From the NCBI RefSeq assembly GCF_900103165.1, contig NZ_FNKY01000001.1, positions 1,364,001 through 1,428,000 on the forward strand: a DNA stretch of 64,000 bases. Reading direction: 5' to 3'. Each line of letters opens with the position of its first letter. Within the stretch, counting starts at the first letter, position 1. The translations under genes and the position numbers were made by a program. Under the pieces are notes generated by a model. That model was not told the DNA's origin and did no database searches. It saw only the letters and a program-made list of their open reading frames with translations. This document shows, piece by piece, positions 28,232 to 38,379 of this stretch. Origin of the DNA: Nitrosospira multiformis. GTDB taxonomy: Bacteria; Pseudomonadota; Gammaproteobacteria; Burkholderiales; Nitrosomonadaceae.

Positions 28232-29497
28232 TCAAGATAATATTAATCCCGGCATATTCTCTCTACGTCTGACCCATAGCGCTATCAGAATCATTCCCGC
28301 CAGCATCATCGCGTAACTTTCCGGCTCCGGTATGGCGGTAATCATTCCAATCTGGCCGTTGAGGCTCACCAGATACAAATTACCAAAGCCATCTTCGCCG
28401 AATGAAGAAATTCGTCCGGAGATGCCGGTTGGAGATAGCAGTTCGGCGGTTCGGTCAGTGAGGTCCGTAATGCCGGAGCCGATGAAGCGGAAAGACATCA
28501 CGTGGTCGGTAACAAAGTCGGCGAAGAAGTAAGTACCTTGCAGGCCATCGATCAGCGATCCGCGGTATACATAGCCGCCGGTGATTGAAGCGCCTAAACC
28601 GTTATGATCATATTCGAAGATTGGTGGCGTGTGATTTGAAGGTTGCGTATCGTTAGGAAAATTCAACCCGGTTCCCTCAAACACGCGCCAGCCGTAATTG
28701 GCGCCGGCACTGCCGATGTTGATTTCTTCGCGATTGTCCTGCCCGACATCAGCGATATAGAGAGCGCCGGTTTCCCGGTCGAAGCTGTCGCGGTATGGAT
28801 TACGCAGTCCGTAAGCATAGATTTCAGGGTTGATTCCGGGGTTGCCATTCGCCAGATTGCCGTCGGGAATCGCGTAGCCATATTGTGTGGTGTCATTGGG
28901 GAAGCGGTCGGCCGCTACGTCGACACGCAGCATTTTGCCAAGATTATCCTTGAGGTTTTGCGCGCGATTATCTGGATCATCACGAGATCCGCCGTCTCCG
29001 GTGCCGATATAAAGATTGCCAGTCTCGCCGGGGCGAAAACCAATCCAGCCCGCCTTGTGGTTGCTGAATCCGGTCTGCGCAATGGTGATCACAGTCTGCG
29101 AGCTGGTGGCATCCGCTACATTAGGTTGGGCGGTGCTGGCTTGATAGGTGGCAACCACCGTATTGAGAGTGGTCTTGTCGATATAGTTGACATAGAAGCG
29201 TCGATTATCCCCGAAGTTCGGATCGAACGTCATGCCAAGCAGGCCACGCTCACCCCTGGTATCGACCGAGCCGGATAAATCGAGGAACGGGGTTGGCAGC
29301 ACTGCCCCATTCTCGAGGATCTTGATCAAACCGCCTTTCTCGACAATGAACAGGCGTGAATCCCCCTCGGGCGCAGTGGCGAACAACGGCTGCTCAAGGC
29401 CTGTCGCGACGATCCGGGTTTGCAGGGCGGGAACCGTTTGAGCAAATGCGACGCCGGCAAATACGGTAGCGAATAGGGCAGAGAATATTTTAATCAT
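28232..29497 (-). CDS. PQQ-dependent glucose/sorbosone dehydrogenase-like beta-propeller with PEP-CTERM anchor
   Basis: A 421-residue secreted protein: signal peptide (ALFATVFAGVAFA), then a six-bladed GSDH propeller with IVATGLEQPLFATAPEGDSR, GERGLLGMTFDPNFGDN, YIGTGDGGSRDDPDN and YGLRNPYRDSFD. The last 30 residues form a PEP-CTERM tail: IPEPESYAMMLAG, a hydrophobic run and basic RRRE. GSDH proteins oxidise sugars or related aldoses with PQQ. The PEP-CTERM tail sends the protein to an exosortase, which must be encoded elsewhere. Enzyme activity is not certain because many propellers of this family have unknown substrates. Confidence 0.85.
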   Translation of the reverse strand: MIKIFSALFATVFAGVAFAQTVPALQTRIVATGLEQPLFATAPEGDSRLFIVEKGGLIKILENGAVLPTPFLDLSGSVDTRGERGLLGMTFDPNFGDNRRFYVNYIDKTTLNTVVATYQASTAQPNVADATSSQTVITIAQTGFSNHKAGWIGFRPGETGNLYIGTGDGGSRDDPDNRAQNLKDNLGKMLRVDVAADRFPNDTTQYGYAIPDGNLANGNPGINPEIYAYGLRNPYRDSFDRETGALYIADVGQDNREEINIGSAGANYGWRVFEGTGLNFPNDTQPSNHTPPIFEYDHNGLGASITGGYVYRGSLIDGLQGTYFFADFVTDHVMSFRFIGSGITDLTDRTAELLSPTGISGRISSFGEDGFGNLYLVSLNGQIGMITAIPEPESYAMMLAGMILIALWVRRRENMPGLILS

Positions 29498-29836
29498 GAT
29501 AGCTCCTCAGAATCGGAACCCATGGCGAAGTCATACCGGCACAGTATTTTCACCAAGTTTCCAATGGATGATTGGATCTCACTAAAAATAGTATCTCTTT
29601 TTATATAGAAAACTCAAAGCTGCGTGTCAACCCGAATATGAAAAATTACGTTTGTCAATTTATTGGCCAGACTTGTAATTCTTATGAATAAGCATAAGGG
29701 TACGTGCGCGAAATACTGTTTCGGTACAGCAGGTTCTTACGCATTTCGTTCTAATTTTTTACAGATTCGGTGCGCCAGCAAATAAAAATTAAGTTGCTAT
29801 ACTGAGTTTTTAATTGTCCCCGTTACTGGAGGCCGC
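29498..29836. other. intergenic region with divergent promoters
   Basis: 339 bp, AT-rich, between divergent genes. A TATACT at 29798-29803 may be the -10 for the macrodomain gene. Nothing else recognised. Confidence 0.4.
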
Positions 29837-30331
29837 ATGATTCATGAAGTAAGGGGCGATATTCTGTTGAGTCATGCCCAGGTCATCGCTCATGGGGTTG
29901 CTCCTGATGATCATTTCAATCACGGGTTGGCCTTGAGTCTGGGTGAGCAATGGCCGGCCATGGTCAAGGATTTCCGGCACTACTGCCACACTGCACAGCC
30001 GAAATCCGGTAATGCGTGGGTGTGGTCCGGTGCGATGAGTAAACGCATTGTCAATTTGCTTACTCACGAAGCGTTGCATGGTCCAGGTAGCGGATCAGGG
30101 CGTGCCACAACCAAGTATGTCAATGAGGCACTGCGTGAATTGCGTTATCTATTGGAGAATGACAAATTCACCAGCCTGGCGTTGCCGCGTCTTGCCACCG
30201 GCGCAGGTGGACTGGATTGGGATGTGGTGCGGCCACTGGTTGCGCATCATCTTGGTGAGTTGGCGTTGCCCATCTATATCTATACTCATTACGAGAAGGG
30301 AATCCAGGCCATCGAGCCGAGACCGGGGTGA
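29837..30331 (+). CDS. macrodomain protein (ADP-ribose binding/hydrolase fold)
   Basis: A 164-residue stand-alone macrodomain. The start MIHEVRGDILLSHAQVIAHG holds the conserved GDI-(L/T) strand and the adenine-contact region, and LPRLATGAGGLDW is the diphosphate loop (usual pattern P-x-(I/L)-(G/A)-(T/C)-G-x-G-G-L). Such proteins remove ADP-ribose from proteins or nucleic acids or bind ADP-ribose derivatives. GGAGG 6 nt before the ATG supports the start. It converges with the acylase gene and has no toxin-like partner beside it. Confidence 0.82.
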   Translation: MIHEVRGDILLSHAQVIAHGVAPDDHFNHGLALSLGEQWPAMVKDFRHYCHTAQPKSGNAWVWSGAMSKRIVNLLTHEALHGPGSGSGRATTKYVNEALRELRYLLENDKFTSLALPRLATGAGGLDWDVVRPLVAHHLGELALPIYIYTHYEKGIQAIEPRPG

Positions 30332-30428
30332 GCTTCTGTAATGGAGCAATGGGAAATCGATGATATTGGTTTCTTGCCCAATAGTGCAGTTCATCATGCC
30401 AAACTGGTTTTTGCTTGAATCTTAGTCA

Positions 30429-32834
30429 TCATGGCGCATTGGTGGCACGATGTGTGACGGGATGAAGTCGCAGGGTCTGCCGGGGTGGACCCGGCAGAAA
30501 CGGCGTTGGTTTGCCGGCAACCCAATCGGCATGACCGCTACCATAGTATGGCGAGAGCGGGTGGCCGCTCTGTCCGCCGGGCATTTCGAAATAGCCATGC
30601 TCTTCATCGCCTGGTGCGACCGCAAAACGCTGTGAAGCACCGAAATCCGGCGCTTGCACGCGTGGCATATGGATGTCACCAGGGAGTGCGTCTTTCCGCA
30701 TGTCCAGCCAGTTTGCGACAAATTCCGGCAGAATGCGGCTAAGCGGATGCCGGATGCGCGCGGTGTTACGCTCGCCCCAGCTGCGTTCGGCGATACCACC
30801 CGGCAGACTTTGCATGCGCATGGCCAAGCGTTTGGCACAGCTGACGAACAAGTCATCCCAGCCAGCGTAAACCGGCGGCAACAAGTGCTGTGGACGATGC
30901 TCGATCAATGTCCACACCACATATTCGGCCTGATTCAGCTTTGGCAGCACAAAGTTCGGGTCGTTGCGCCTGATGGCAGCGGCAAAGCCGCTGAGCACAC
31001 TGTCGATGACTTCCTGGCGGAATGCGCGCACCAAGCGATAAGCCACGGAATCCGTAGAAGCATGTCCGTTCCAATCGAGGAGCGCCTGCTGCATTTCGGT
31101 GCGCCAGGGCGCTGGTTCCATTCGATTCAAGGTGAGCTCGAGAAATTTTTTCCAGCGCGCGAGGAATAATGCGCGATCATCAAGCTGGATCGCCAGCATG
31201 CTGGCTGGCGAGAAGCGGTCATGTTCGCGCAAGCCGTCGCGAATTTGCATTGCGCGCGCGCCAAGGTCGTAGCCGCCATCGCCGAGCCGGTCGAGCAGCA
31301 AACCATCGACGGTACGTGCATTGGCGGTCCAAAGACGCCGCTCCGATGGATCGACAATCAGCGGGTACTGTGTGGGCATGAGCCAGCCATTCCATCCGGT
31401 ATCCGGTTTGCTCCAGTCCGCGGGAAGTGTTGGATCATAGCCGCTGGTCCGCGCGGGAATCCGGCCTGCGATGGTCCAGGCAATTCTGCCATCCCGATCG
31501 CCGACGATAAAGTTCTGGGCCGGAATGCCCGCATTCTGCGCAATTGTGATTGCCTCATTCACGGTTTCCGCCTGCTCCAGGAGAGTGAGCTCCATATTTA
31601 CCGCGCCAGGCCGGTGCGCGGCCCAGGCCAGCGCGAGCGGCGTACCGTCGTGGTCGGTAGCCAGGACAGGACCCCACTCCGTCTCGTACACATCCAGCGT
31701 CTCATCATCCCCGCCCCGTGCACGCAGGATTTCGCGTTGAATGGTAACGGAGCTCCATCCCGTCGCGCTGCGATAACGGGAAGCATCCTCCGGATGATGG
31801 ATAACGCGAACCCAATCGGCGTAATCACCATAACTGTTGGTAAAGCTCCAGGCGATCTTGCGATTTGAGCCGACGACGATGGCGGGTGTACCGGGCAGAC
31901 TGGCACCGATGATATCGTTCATGAGTCCGGTTTGGCGCGTGTTCGGATAGATCAGGCGCGTGCGGAACCAGATATTCGGTACACGAAGAACCAGATGCAT
32001 GTCATTGGCGATCAGTGCGGCACCAGCAGCCAATGAGCCAGCGACCGCAAAGCTGTTACTGCCGGGAAGAAAGTCGTCGCTGTACTCATCGTCGTGCATG
32101 AGGCCAAGGTCAAGCTTGTGCAGATCCAGCTCGTCTGCGGAGGGAAGCCGTGGCCACTCAAGCGCCGTGCCGAAGAGCGGCGCATCCCATGCACCGCCAC
32201 CGGCGGTAAGAAACCGATAGGCGGCTTCCGGGAGAGCTGCGTGCATGGTGGAGAACGCAAGCTCGCGACGATTATCGCCACCACTCAGCATGAAGTACAT
32301 TGCCTTGACGACCAGTATGCTGTCCTCGCTGCGCCATGCAAGCGGGCGTGCGCGCGTCAGTAGATACGGAAATGGCCGCACCATCAGGGCATCGAGACCC
32401 TCATTCACGCCATCGCGATAGACATCGAGCAATTCGCGCTGTATGGCTGGTAACCCTTCCAGTATTGCCGACGCACGTGCGCGCATGCGATGCATCCGTG
32501 CTTTGCGGTCCGCCGGCAACGCGGCAGGCCCGAACAATTCGGCCAGTTCTCCGGCTGCCTTGCGCCGCATCAAATCCATTTCGAAAAAGCGCTCCTGCGC
32601 ATGGACATAACCGAGTGCCCGAACCAGATCGTGACGATCCTGCGCGCGTAGTGTCACGCTGCCAAGCGCATCTCGCTCGACGGTTACGGGCGCGGTCAGC
32701 GCCGTCATGTCCACTGTTCCGTCGTATTGAGGCAGGCTGCCGCGTAGCACCAGCCATGCGGTGCCTACTAGCAGCAATGTCAGTATCAGTAGTCCAGGCA
32801 GGAGCCGGGAGATCTGGCGCAGCACGGCGGTCAT
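30429..32834 (-). CDS. penicillin acylase family protein (Ntn hydrolase)
   Basis: An 801-residue precursor with an N-terminal hydrophobic anchor or signal (LLPGLLILTLLLVGTAWLVL). The alpha subunit region has LGYVHAQERFFEMDLMRR, and the autocatalytic site is PGSNSFAV, where Ser259 would become the N-terminal nucleophile of the beta subunit. ANDMHL and PGTPAIVVGSN follow as in acylases of penicillins, acyl-homoserine lactones or other amides. After transport the chain cleaves itself into two subunits. The substrate is not evident; quorum-signal degradation is only one option. The DUF1499 gene lies beyond its promoter side. Confidence 0.9.
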   Translation of the reverse strand: MTAVLRQISRLLPGLLILTLLLVGTAWLVLRGSLPQYDGTVDMTALTAPVTVERDALGSVTLRAQDRHDLVRALGYVHAQERFFEMDLMRRKAAGELAELFGPAALPADRKARMHRMRARASAILEGLPAIQRELLDVYRDGVNEGLDALMVRPFPYLLTRARPLAWRSEDSILVVKAMYFMLSGGDNRRELAFSTMHAALPEAAYRFLTAGGGAWDAPLFGTALEWPRLPSADELDLHKLDLGLMHDDEYSDDFLPGSNSFAVAGSLAAGAALIANDMHLVLRVPNIWFRTRLIYPNTRQTGLMNDIIGASLPGTPAIVVGSNRKIAWSFTNSYGDYADWVRVIHHPEDASRYRSATGWSSVTIQREILRARGGDDETLDVYETEWGPVLATDHDGTPLALAWAAHRPGAVNMELTLLEQAETVNEAITIAQNAGIPAQNFIVGDRDGRIAWTIAGRIPARTSGYDPTLPADWSKPDTGWNGWLMPTQYPLIVDPSERRLWTANARTVDGLLLDRLGDGGYDLGARAMQIRDGLREHDRFSPASMLAIQLDDRALFLARWKKFLELTLNRMEPAPWRTEMQQALLDWNGHASTDSVAYRLVRAFRQEVIDSVLSGFAAAIRRNDPNFVLPKLNQAEYVVWTLIEHRPQHLLPPVYAGWDDLFVSCAKRLAMRMQSLPGGIAERSWGERNTARIRHPLSRILPEFVANWLDMRKDALPGDIHMPRVQAPDFGASQRFAVAPGDEEHGYFEMPGGQSGHPLSPYYGSGHADWVAGKPTPFLPGPPRQTLRLHPVTHRATNAP

Positions 32835-32946
32835 ATAGGAAGCGTAGAAGTTGGAAACGGTTGTGCCGGTGCCAGCTTGCCTTGGCGCATCCGGTTTCCG
32901 GGAACCAGGCTTGCGGCCAACCGAGGCTCATGCTGATCAAGCAAAC

Positions 32947-33435
32947 TCAGGAAGATTCTAGTTTTTGGCGGATGAACTCGATACGTTCGCGGTTTACGCC
33001 TAAATCGCTGCTTCCCAGGCGCGAGGACGAGCGTACTTGAATCACGCCCGCAGCCGGGTCAAACCAAAACTCGGCGTCATCCACATACTTCATGATCCGG
33101 GTAGTAAATTGTGCGTAAAGATAATCGGGGTCCATTTTGACTATTTGCGCGCCGTTCATCGTCTTGATGATGCTGGCGATGCGGGTCAGCGTGGCGGCGC
33201 CGTCATCCTTCATCGATAGTGGCGCGATGCTGGCATACGCACGCTGAGGATGGTCCGGGTAGAGCGATGCCTGACTTGAGACACTGTTTGGGGTTTTTGA
33301 GGGAGGCTTAAGTCTTCCCTCATGCACACCCAGATCGGTGGGCGGCGTGCCCTTCAGCAGCCCGAGTTGACCCGCAAGGACTCCCGTGATGATCACGAGG
33401 GCAATGATAATAAGCAGCCACTTAATAATAACCAT
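32947..33435 (-). CDS. DUF1499 family protein
   Basis: A 162-residue protein with one N-terminal membrane helix (WLLIIIALVIITGVLAG) and a DUF1499 domain: LGVHEGRLKPPSKTPNSVSS near residue 35, YLYAQFTTRIMKYVDDAEFW and IQVRSSSRLGSSDLGVNRER near the end. Function is unknown; the family is usually membrane-attached. ATG 33435 is chosen over the TTG six codons upstream. It is on the acylase strand, 112 nt upstream of that gene, so they may be co-transcribed. Confidence 0.85.
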   Translation of the reverse strand: MVIIKWLLIIIALVIITGVLAGQLGLLKGTPPTDLGVHEGRLKPPSKTPNSVSSQASLYPDHPQRAYASIAPLSMKDDGAATLTRIASIIKTMNGAQIVKMDPDYLYAQFTTRIMKYVDDAEFWFDPAAGVIQVRSSSRLGSSDLGVNRERIEFIRQKLESS

Positions 33436-33491
33436 AGTGAGATCCCGCCGCAAACTGAAGTAATAGAGAAGACGATGTGTTTAGCAGCTCC

Positions 33492-33542
33492 GCCGGATTT
33501 TTAATTTTTTGCTTCGATTCTTCAAATCCGGCAGGCTGCCCG
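33492..33542. repeat. inverted repeat GCCGGATTT/AAATCCGGC
   Basis: 9-bp arms (33492-33500 and 33534-33542) around a 33-nt AT-rich loop, downstream of the cytochrome gene. The CTGCCGGATTT core (minus strand) is also the end of the dispersed repeats at 38.4 and 56.9 kb. Confidence 0.5.
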
Positions 33543-33608
33543 CGGATGCGGTCATGCTATCATTCTATGTATTCTTCCATTTTGGATAATGGCTTTCCAC
33601 TCGGTAGC

Positions 33609-33917
33609 CTACTTGGTTTTGCTGTTTGAGAGTATAAATTCCGCTAAGCGTTGCGCTGACTCACCCTTGATATTGGGGAATGCGGGCATGGACATGCTTC
33701 CTTTATGTATTTTCTGGATAATGGCATCCTTGTTCGCCACGGCGGCAGTCAATGTCATCACATTGCCGGCTGCTTCCGGCTTGTGGCATTTGGTGCAGTT
33801 TGCGTAGAATATATCTTCCCCGCTTGCACTCTCGGGTGGCGTGTAACTATCGGTCTTCGAGCAACCAACCAAACTCGCCAATGCAGAAACCGCTAACAGC
33901 AAGGTTATTTTCTTCAT
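33609..33917 (-). CDS. lipoprotein c-type cytochrome (single heme)
   Basis: A 102-residue protein with a lipobox signal (SALASLVGCSK; Cys19 is the likely lipidated residue) and one heme site CTKCH at 41-45. The sixth ligand is probably the Met in GSMSMPAFPN. The fold is of the small class I cytochromes. It likely sits on the periplasmic side of a membrane and passes electrons; no partner oxidoreductase is adjacent. ATG 33917 follows an AGAAT-type purine stretch. Confidence 0.9.
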   Translation of the reverse strand: MKKITLLLAVSALASLVGCSKTDSYTPPESASGEDIFYANCTKCHKPEAAGNVMTLTAAVANKDAIIQKIHKGSMSMPAFPNIKGESAQRLAEFILSNSKTK

Positions 33918-34101
33918 TTTTTATTCTCCAATTTATTGTCTGAGGGTGGGGATTCTGGAATTACTTTTCATGGATAAGTATTATCCTGATTATATCCCGT
34001 CAGCCTGATAGTTCAGGTACTGTATTGCCCGGCGCCAGTTTTGAGCGCGGCCATGAAATATGGTGTGTTGCCTGTGCGAGTAGAATTTCCTCAGACTGGA
34101 A

Positions 34102-34998
34102 TTATTCGGAACTTCCCGAGTGACCGAGGAGCCGCAGGGCCAGCAGCAAAGTCAGCGGAAGATAAATGAGCAGTCCCGTCATGCCGAGAAGTGATTCACC
34201 AATCCAGAATGTGACAGTGAGATTGAAGATCAATACGCCATAATAGAGACCGCAACCCAGAAGTATATGCCCGGTCACCGACCGGTCAATGGAGAGACCG
34301 GTCTGAAGGAGCTTGCGATCCAAAGGAAGATAGGCGCAAAGCGAGAGGAAGCCGACAACAGCCCAGCCAAGATAATTTTCCACGGGTACACCAAAGTGTG
34401 TGCCGGGATCAGGGTAGTAATAAATCTGACCGAGGAACCAGCGCTCCCCGCGAAGCGCGACCGGATCAATGATGATGTCGATGAAGACGAAAAAAAGAAT
34501 GGTCAGGAGCATAACAGGCCAGCCCGTTCTTGTAGCGAGAGGGAACTGCATTCTGATTATGCCGCCCCGCCCGGTGTTCCGTTTGCTGAAGGCGGGCAGG
34601 AGAAAAGCCAGAGCCATGCAGTAACTCGCATAAAGAAGGAAAGGAAATGAGAGAGAATCCATAAATGGAATATCCGTGATATACAATTCCTGTCCGACGG
34701 TCGAACCGGTATAGTGGTACCAGCCAAACGGGATACCGGTGCGGGTGGAAGAGAACTCGCACAGAAGTGCCACAATCCATGCGATTACGAAGAAATACCA
34801 AGTTCTCCGCCAACCGATCAGGCGGGGTGCAGAGAATAGGAATGCCGCGAGAAATGCGAATACATAAGGGCGGAGGATAATTGTTTTAAGGAAGAGGCTC
34901 AAGAATTCCATCAAGGTTCCATCGGTTCGGGGAGTCAGGCTCACAATTCCGAGATGCCGTTGCAGACTCCCATCCATATTGTTTATTATGCGATTCAA
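34102..34998 (-). CDS. carotenoid biosynthesis protein, CruF/DUF422-like membrane protein
   Basis: A protein of up to 298 residues with seven or eight hydrophobic segments. The motif EFSSTRTGIPFGWYHYTG followed by GQELYITDIPFMDSLSFPF is characteristic of the CruF/bisanhydrobacterioruberin hydratase family, and DIIIDPVALRGERWFLGQIY is another conserved block. Members hydrate carotenoid end groups (1',2'-hydratase). The start may be ATG 34998 or ATG 34908, just before the first helix. No other carotenoid gene is adjacent; the squalene/phytoene synthase is 22 kb away. Confidence 0.75.
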   Translation of the reverse strand: MNRIINNMDGSLQRHLGIVSLTPRTDGTLMEFLSLFLKTIILRPYVFAFLAAFLFSAPRLIGWRRTWYFFVIAWIVALLCEFSSTRTGIPFGWYHYTGSTVGQELYITDIPFMDSLSFPFLLYASYCMALAFLLPAFSKRNTGRGGIIRMQFPLATRTGWPVMLLTILFFVFIDIIIDPVALRGERWFLGQIYYYPDPGTHFGVPVENYLGWAVVGFLSLCAYLPLDRKLLQTGLSIDRSVTGHILLGCGLYYGVLIFNLTVTFWIGESLLGMTGLLIYLPLTLLLALRLLGHSGSSE

Positions 34999-35203
34999 AA
35001 TTCCCTTGTTGCAGCGTATGACTGCTGCAATGTATGAGATTATCGGGCATTTATGGTATCGAATGCTGAGAAATCAACGATATCAATGAATCTGCCGTAT
35101 ATCTCGCTTACTCAATCAATCATGCAATGTAGCGTAGAACTGAATCCATATCCGGATCTTCAATAACCTATAGAGATCAAAATACAGTTTTGATAACTCC
35201 ATC

Positions 35204-38200
35204 GTGAGGCGTGCGCTCAAGTTTCTTGCCCTTGTTGTCCTGATCCTGCTTCTCGTCGCGCTGACTATTGCCGCTTTCCTTCTCTACTGGGAAGCGGAAA
35301 CTTCCACATACCAGGCACACCGTCTCGGAAAGTTGGCCGATGAGCTGAGCTGGGAAGTAAAAAGCGGACCGAGTGAGGATTCCCATTTTCCGCAATCAGG
35401 ACCCTATGATATACGTCTGGGCTATAGCCGATTGCCGGAGCTGCTTCATAATCTCGTCATACACGGTTTTCATGTGCAGGCGCAGGCACGAGCTTCCGCA
35501 CGCATGAAGGAACTTGTTGCGCAGGGCTTGTTTGTCCCTTATCACGAGAAAACCCAGGCTGGCCTGGAAATTTCCGCCGGCGGGGGGCAACCATTGTATC
35601 GCGCCATATTCCCCAGCCGTGCTTACGAAAACTTCGAAGCGGTTCCATCGTTGGTGACGAACAGCCTGTTATTCATCGAGAATCGCGAGTTGCTGGATCC
35701 CACTCGCCCAAGAAAGAATCCCGCTATCGAATGGGATCGGCTAGGCAGGGCAATACTGGACAAGATAATCCAGGTCTTCCGTCCCGAACACGGCGTCGTA
35801 GGGGGCAGCACGCTGGCAACACAGATCGAGAAATACCGCCATTCCCCCAACGGAATGACGATTACGCCGCAAGACAAACTTCAGCAGGTCGCGTCCGCCT
35901 CCGTGCGCGCTTACCTGGACGGGGAGGAAACGTTATCCGCCCGTAAGCGTATCGTAGTGGATTATCTCAATACGGTCCCCCTCGCCGGTGCCGCAGGTTT
36001 CGGCGAAGCGAACGGACTGGGAGATGGTCTATGGGTATGGTACGGCCTGGATTTTGATGAAACCAATCATATCCTCGGTTCCCAATTCGTCGAAGGTGAT
36101 GCTCTTATCGAGCCGGCGCGCTTCTACAAGCATGTACTAAGTCTGATCATCGCGCAGCGTAGACCTTCCTATTATCTCCTCGCTGGACGCAAGTCGCTTG
36201 AAGAACTTACTAACAGTCATCTGCGGGTGCTTGCCCAAGCTGGCGTGATTCCTCCCAGCCTCAGGGATGCCGCGCTGGAAATCCCGTTACGCTTCCGCAA
36301 TACCGCGGCACCTGAAGAAATCAGGAACTTCTCCGCTCAAAAAGCCGTTAATGCGGTGCGCATGCGTCTCGCGTCCCTGCTCGGATTAAAGCGCATGTAT
36401 GATCTGGACCGGCTGGATTTATCGGTGCAAAGCACTCTTGACCAAGATCTCCAACAGAAAACCACTGATATGCTGCGCCGGCTAAAAGACCCGGAATATG
36501 CAAAAGCGGCGGGACTTTACGGGTCCCGTATGCTGGATACGGAGGATCCGGGCAAGATTGTCTACAGCTTCACGCTCTCGGAATTGACTCCGGAAGGAGC
36601 GAAATTCCGGATTCAGGCTGATAATTTCGATCAACCCCTGGATATCAACAAAGGGACCAAGCTTGATTTGGGTTCCACCGCGAAATTAAGAACGTTGGTA
36701 ACTTACCTTGAAATTGTCGAAGCACTGCATGGAAAATATGCGGCGTTGGACAAGAAATCTTTACTTAAACAAGAGGTGGATCCAAGCGATATGCTTAGCC
36801 GCTGGGCGATCGGTTATCTACTGCAGAGCCCGGACAAGAGTCTGGCAACCATGCTGGATGCCGCCCTGGAGCGCAACTATTCGGCCAATCCTGACGAACG
36901 TTTTTTTACGGGTGGCGGTGCGCATGTATTTCACAATTTCACGCGTGAAGACAATCGCAAGTTTCTGAGCGTCCGCGAGGCAACGCTGAAGTCAGTCAAT
37001 CTCGTATACATCCGTCTGATGCGGGATATCGTGCGCCACTATATGTTCCACATTGCGGGTTCGTCCGCCAAGATACTGAAGGACGCCGGGGACCCTGACC
37101 GGGAAGGGTACCTCAGACGATTCGCGGACAAGGAAGGTAAGCAGTTCATTAACCGGTTTTATTCTAAATATAAGGATAAAACGGCGACACCGGATATGAT
37201 TCGTAGCGTTTTCTTTGCCAGCTTCCGGCACACGCCGCGCCGTTTGGCAGCCGCATACCGTTACCTTTATCCCGATTCGACATTCGCGGAATTCGAGAAG
37301 TTTATGCGGCCGTATCGGTCCGTTTTTAAACGCCTGACCCCGGATTTTCTTCAAGATCTTTATGAGGGCTACGGCCCCGGCAAATACTCACTGGCCGATC
37401 AGGGCTATATTGTCACCGTCCATCCCCTGGAGTTATGGCTGGTGCGCTATTTGACCACTCATCCGGGCGCTCAATATGCGGATGTGATCAAGGCCAGCAC
37501 TGATGAGCGGGTAGCTGTCTACCGCTGGCTGTTCACGACGAAATACAAGAACTCGCAGGATAGCCGAATTCGCGGACTTCTGGAGATTGAAGCATTTCTT
37601 GAAATTCATCGCAGCTGGAAGCGGCTCGGCTATCCTTTCGATTCACTGGTGCCGTCGCTCGCCACCGCTATCGGGAGTTCGGCGGACCACCCGGCTGCAC
37701 TTGCTGAACTGATGGGCATCATTCTCAATGACGGAGTGCGGGTTCCAGCGGTGCTGATCGAACGCCTGCACTTTGGCGCGGGCACGCCTTTCGAAACCAT
37801 CGTCGAGCGGGTGCCCGTCCAAGGAGAAAGGATTTTTTCCCCTGAATTGGCAGCGGCGGTGCGTGGCGTGTTAACCGACGTGGTGGCGACGGGAACTGCT
37901 TCGCGACTCGCCCGCGCCATGGTGGAAGAAGATGGTAATGTGGAGGAGGACGGCAATGAAATTCTGATCGGGGGAAAGACGGGGACGGGAGATCACCGTT
38001 ACATTACCTTCTCGTCTCCGGGTGTCGTCAAGGAATCCCGTGCAGTAAACCGTTCTGCCACTTTTGTGTTCTTCATCGGCGATCGTTTTTTCGGAACGAT
38101 GACCGCATTTGTGCCGGGTGCGGATGCCGCGGATTATAAATTCACGTCGGCGCTTTCCACGCAAGTCGTGAAGCATCTCTTGCCCGTCCTGAAACCACTC

Positions 38201-38344
38201 ACCGATAAGGCTCAGCCGCTGCCTGAACAAATTTTGGAAAAAAAACCGATCAAACGCGAATTGCCTAAAGTGAAAAAAAAGTCTGAAATGAACAAAAGAA
38301 AGCCTGAAATGAATAAGAGAAAGTCCGAGATGAACTCGAGTTAA
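35204..38344 (+). CDS. divergent class A penicillin-binding protein (GT51 transglycosylase plus transpeptidase)
   Basis: A 1046-residue protein with GTG start, one N-terminal membrane helix, a GT51 domain and a transpeptidase domain. GT51 signs: FIENRELLD (usually ED-x-x-F) and GGSTLATQIEKY near residue 199 (usually GGSTITQQ). Transpeptidase motifs: STAK near 490 (SxxK), SVN in LKSVNLVYI (SxN) and KTGTGD near 924. It would polymerise and cross-link peptidoglycan. It is longer than PBP1a/1b and has an extra region of about 200 residues between SVN and KTG. The tail has three repeats of the type KSEMNKR, basic and repetitive. The transglycosylase motifs are unusual, so activity should not be assumed. 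Confidence 0.85.
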   Translation: MRRALKFLALVVLILLLVALTIAAFLLYWEAETSTYQAHRLGKLADELSWEVKSGPSEDSHFPQSGPYDIRLGYSRLPELLHNLVIHGFHVQAQARASARMKELVAQGLFVPYHEKTQAGLEISAGGGQPLYRAIFPSRAYENFEAVPSLVTNSLLFIENRELLDPTRPRKNPAIEWDRLGRAILDKIIQVFRPEHGVVGGSTLATQIEKYRHSPNGMTITPQDKLQQVASASVRAYLDGEETLSARKRIVVDYLNTVPLAGAAGFGEANGLGDGLWVWYGLDFDETNHILGSQFVEGDALIEPARFYKHVLSLIIAQRRPSYYLLAGRKSLEELTNSHLRVLAQAGVIPPSLRDAALEIPLRFRNTAAPEEIRNFSAQKAVNAVRMRLASLLGLKRMYDLDRLDLSVQSTLDQDLQQKTTDMLRRLKDPEYAKAAGLYGSRMLDTEDPGKIVYSFTLSELTPEGAKFRIQADNFDQPLDINKGTKLDLGSTAKLRTLVTYLEIVEALHGKYAALDKKSLLKQEVDPSDMLSRWAIGYLLQSPDKSLATMLDAALERNYSANPDERFFTGGGAHVFHNFTREDNRKFLSVREATLKSVNLVYIRLMRDIVRHYMFHIAGSSAKILKDAGDPDREGYLRRFADKEGKQFINRFYSKYKDKTATPDMIRSVFFASFRHTPRRLAAAYRYLYPDSTFAEFEKFMRPYRSVFKRLTPDFLQDLYEGYGPGKYSLADQGYIVTVHPLELWLVRYLTTHPGAQYADVIKASTDERVAVYRWLFTTKYKNSQDSRIRGLLEIEAFLEIHRSWKRLGYPFDSLVPSLATAIGSSADHPAALAELMGIILNDGVRVPAVLIERLHFGAGTPFETIVERVPVQGERIFSPELAAAVRGVLTDVVATGTASRLARAMVEEDGNVEEDGNEILIGGKTGTGDHRYITFSSPGVVKESRAVNRSATFVFFIGDRFFGTMTAFVPGADAADYKFTSALSTQVVKHLLPVLKPLTDKAQPLPEQILEKKPIKRELPKVKKKSEMNKRKPEMNKRKSEMNSS

Positions 38345-38379
38345 GGAACCTCCGGAATATTGCGAGACTCGCAAAATGG

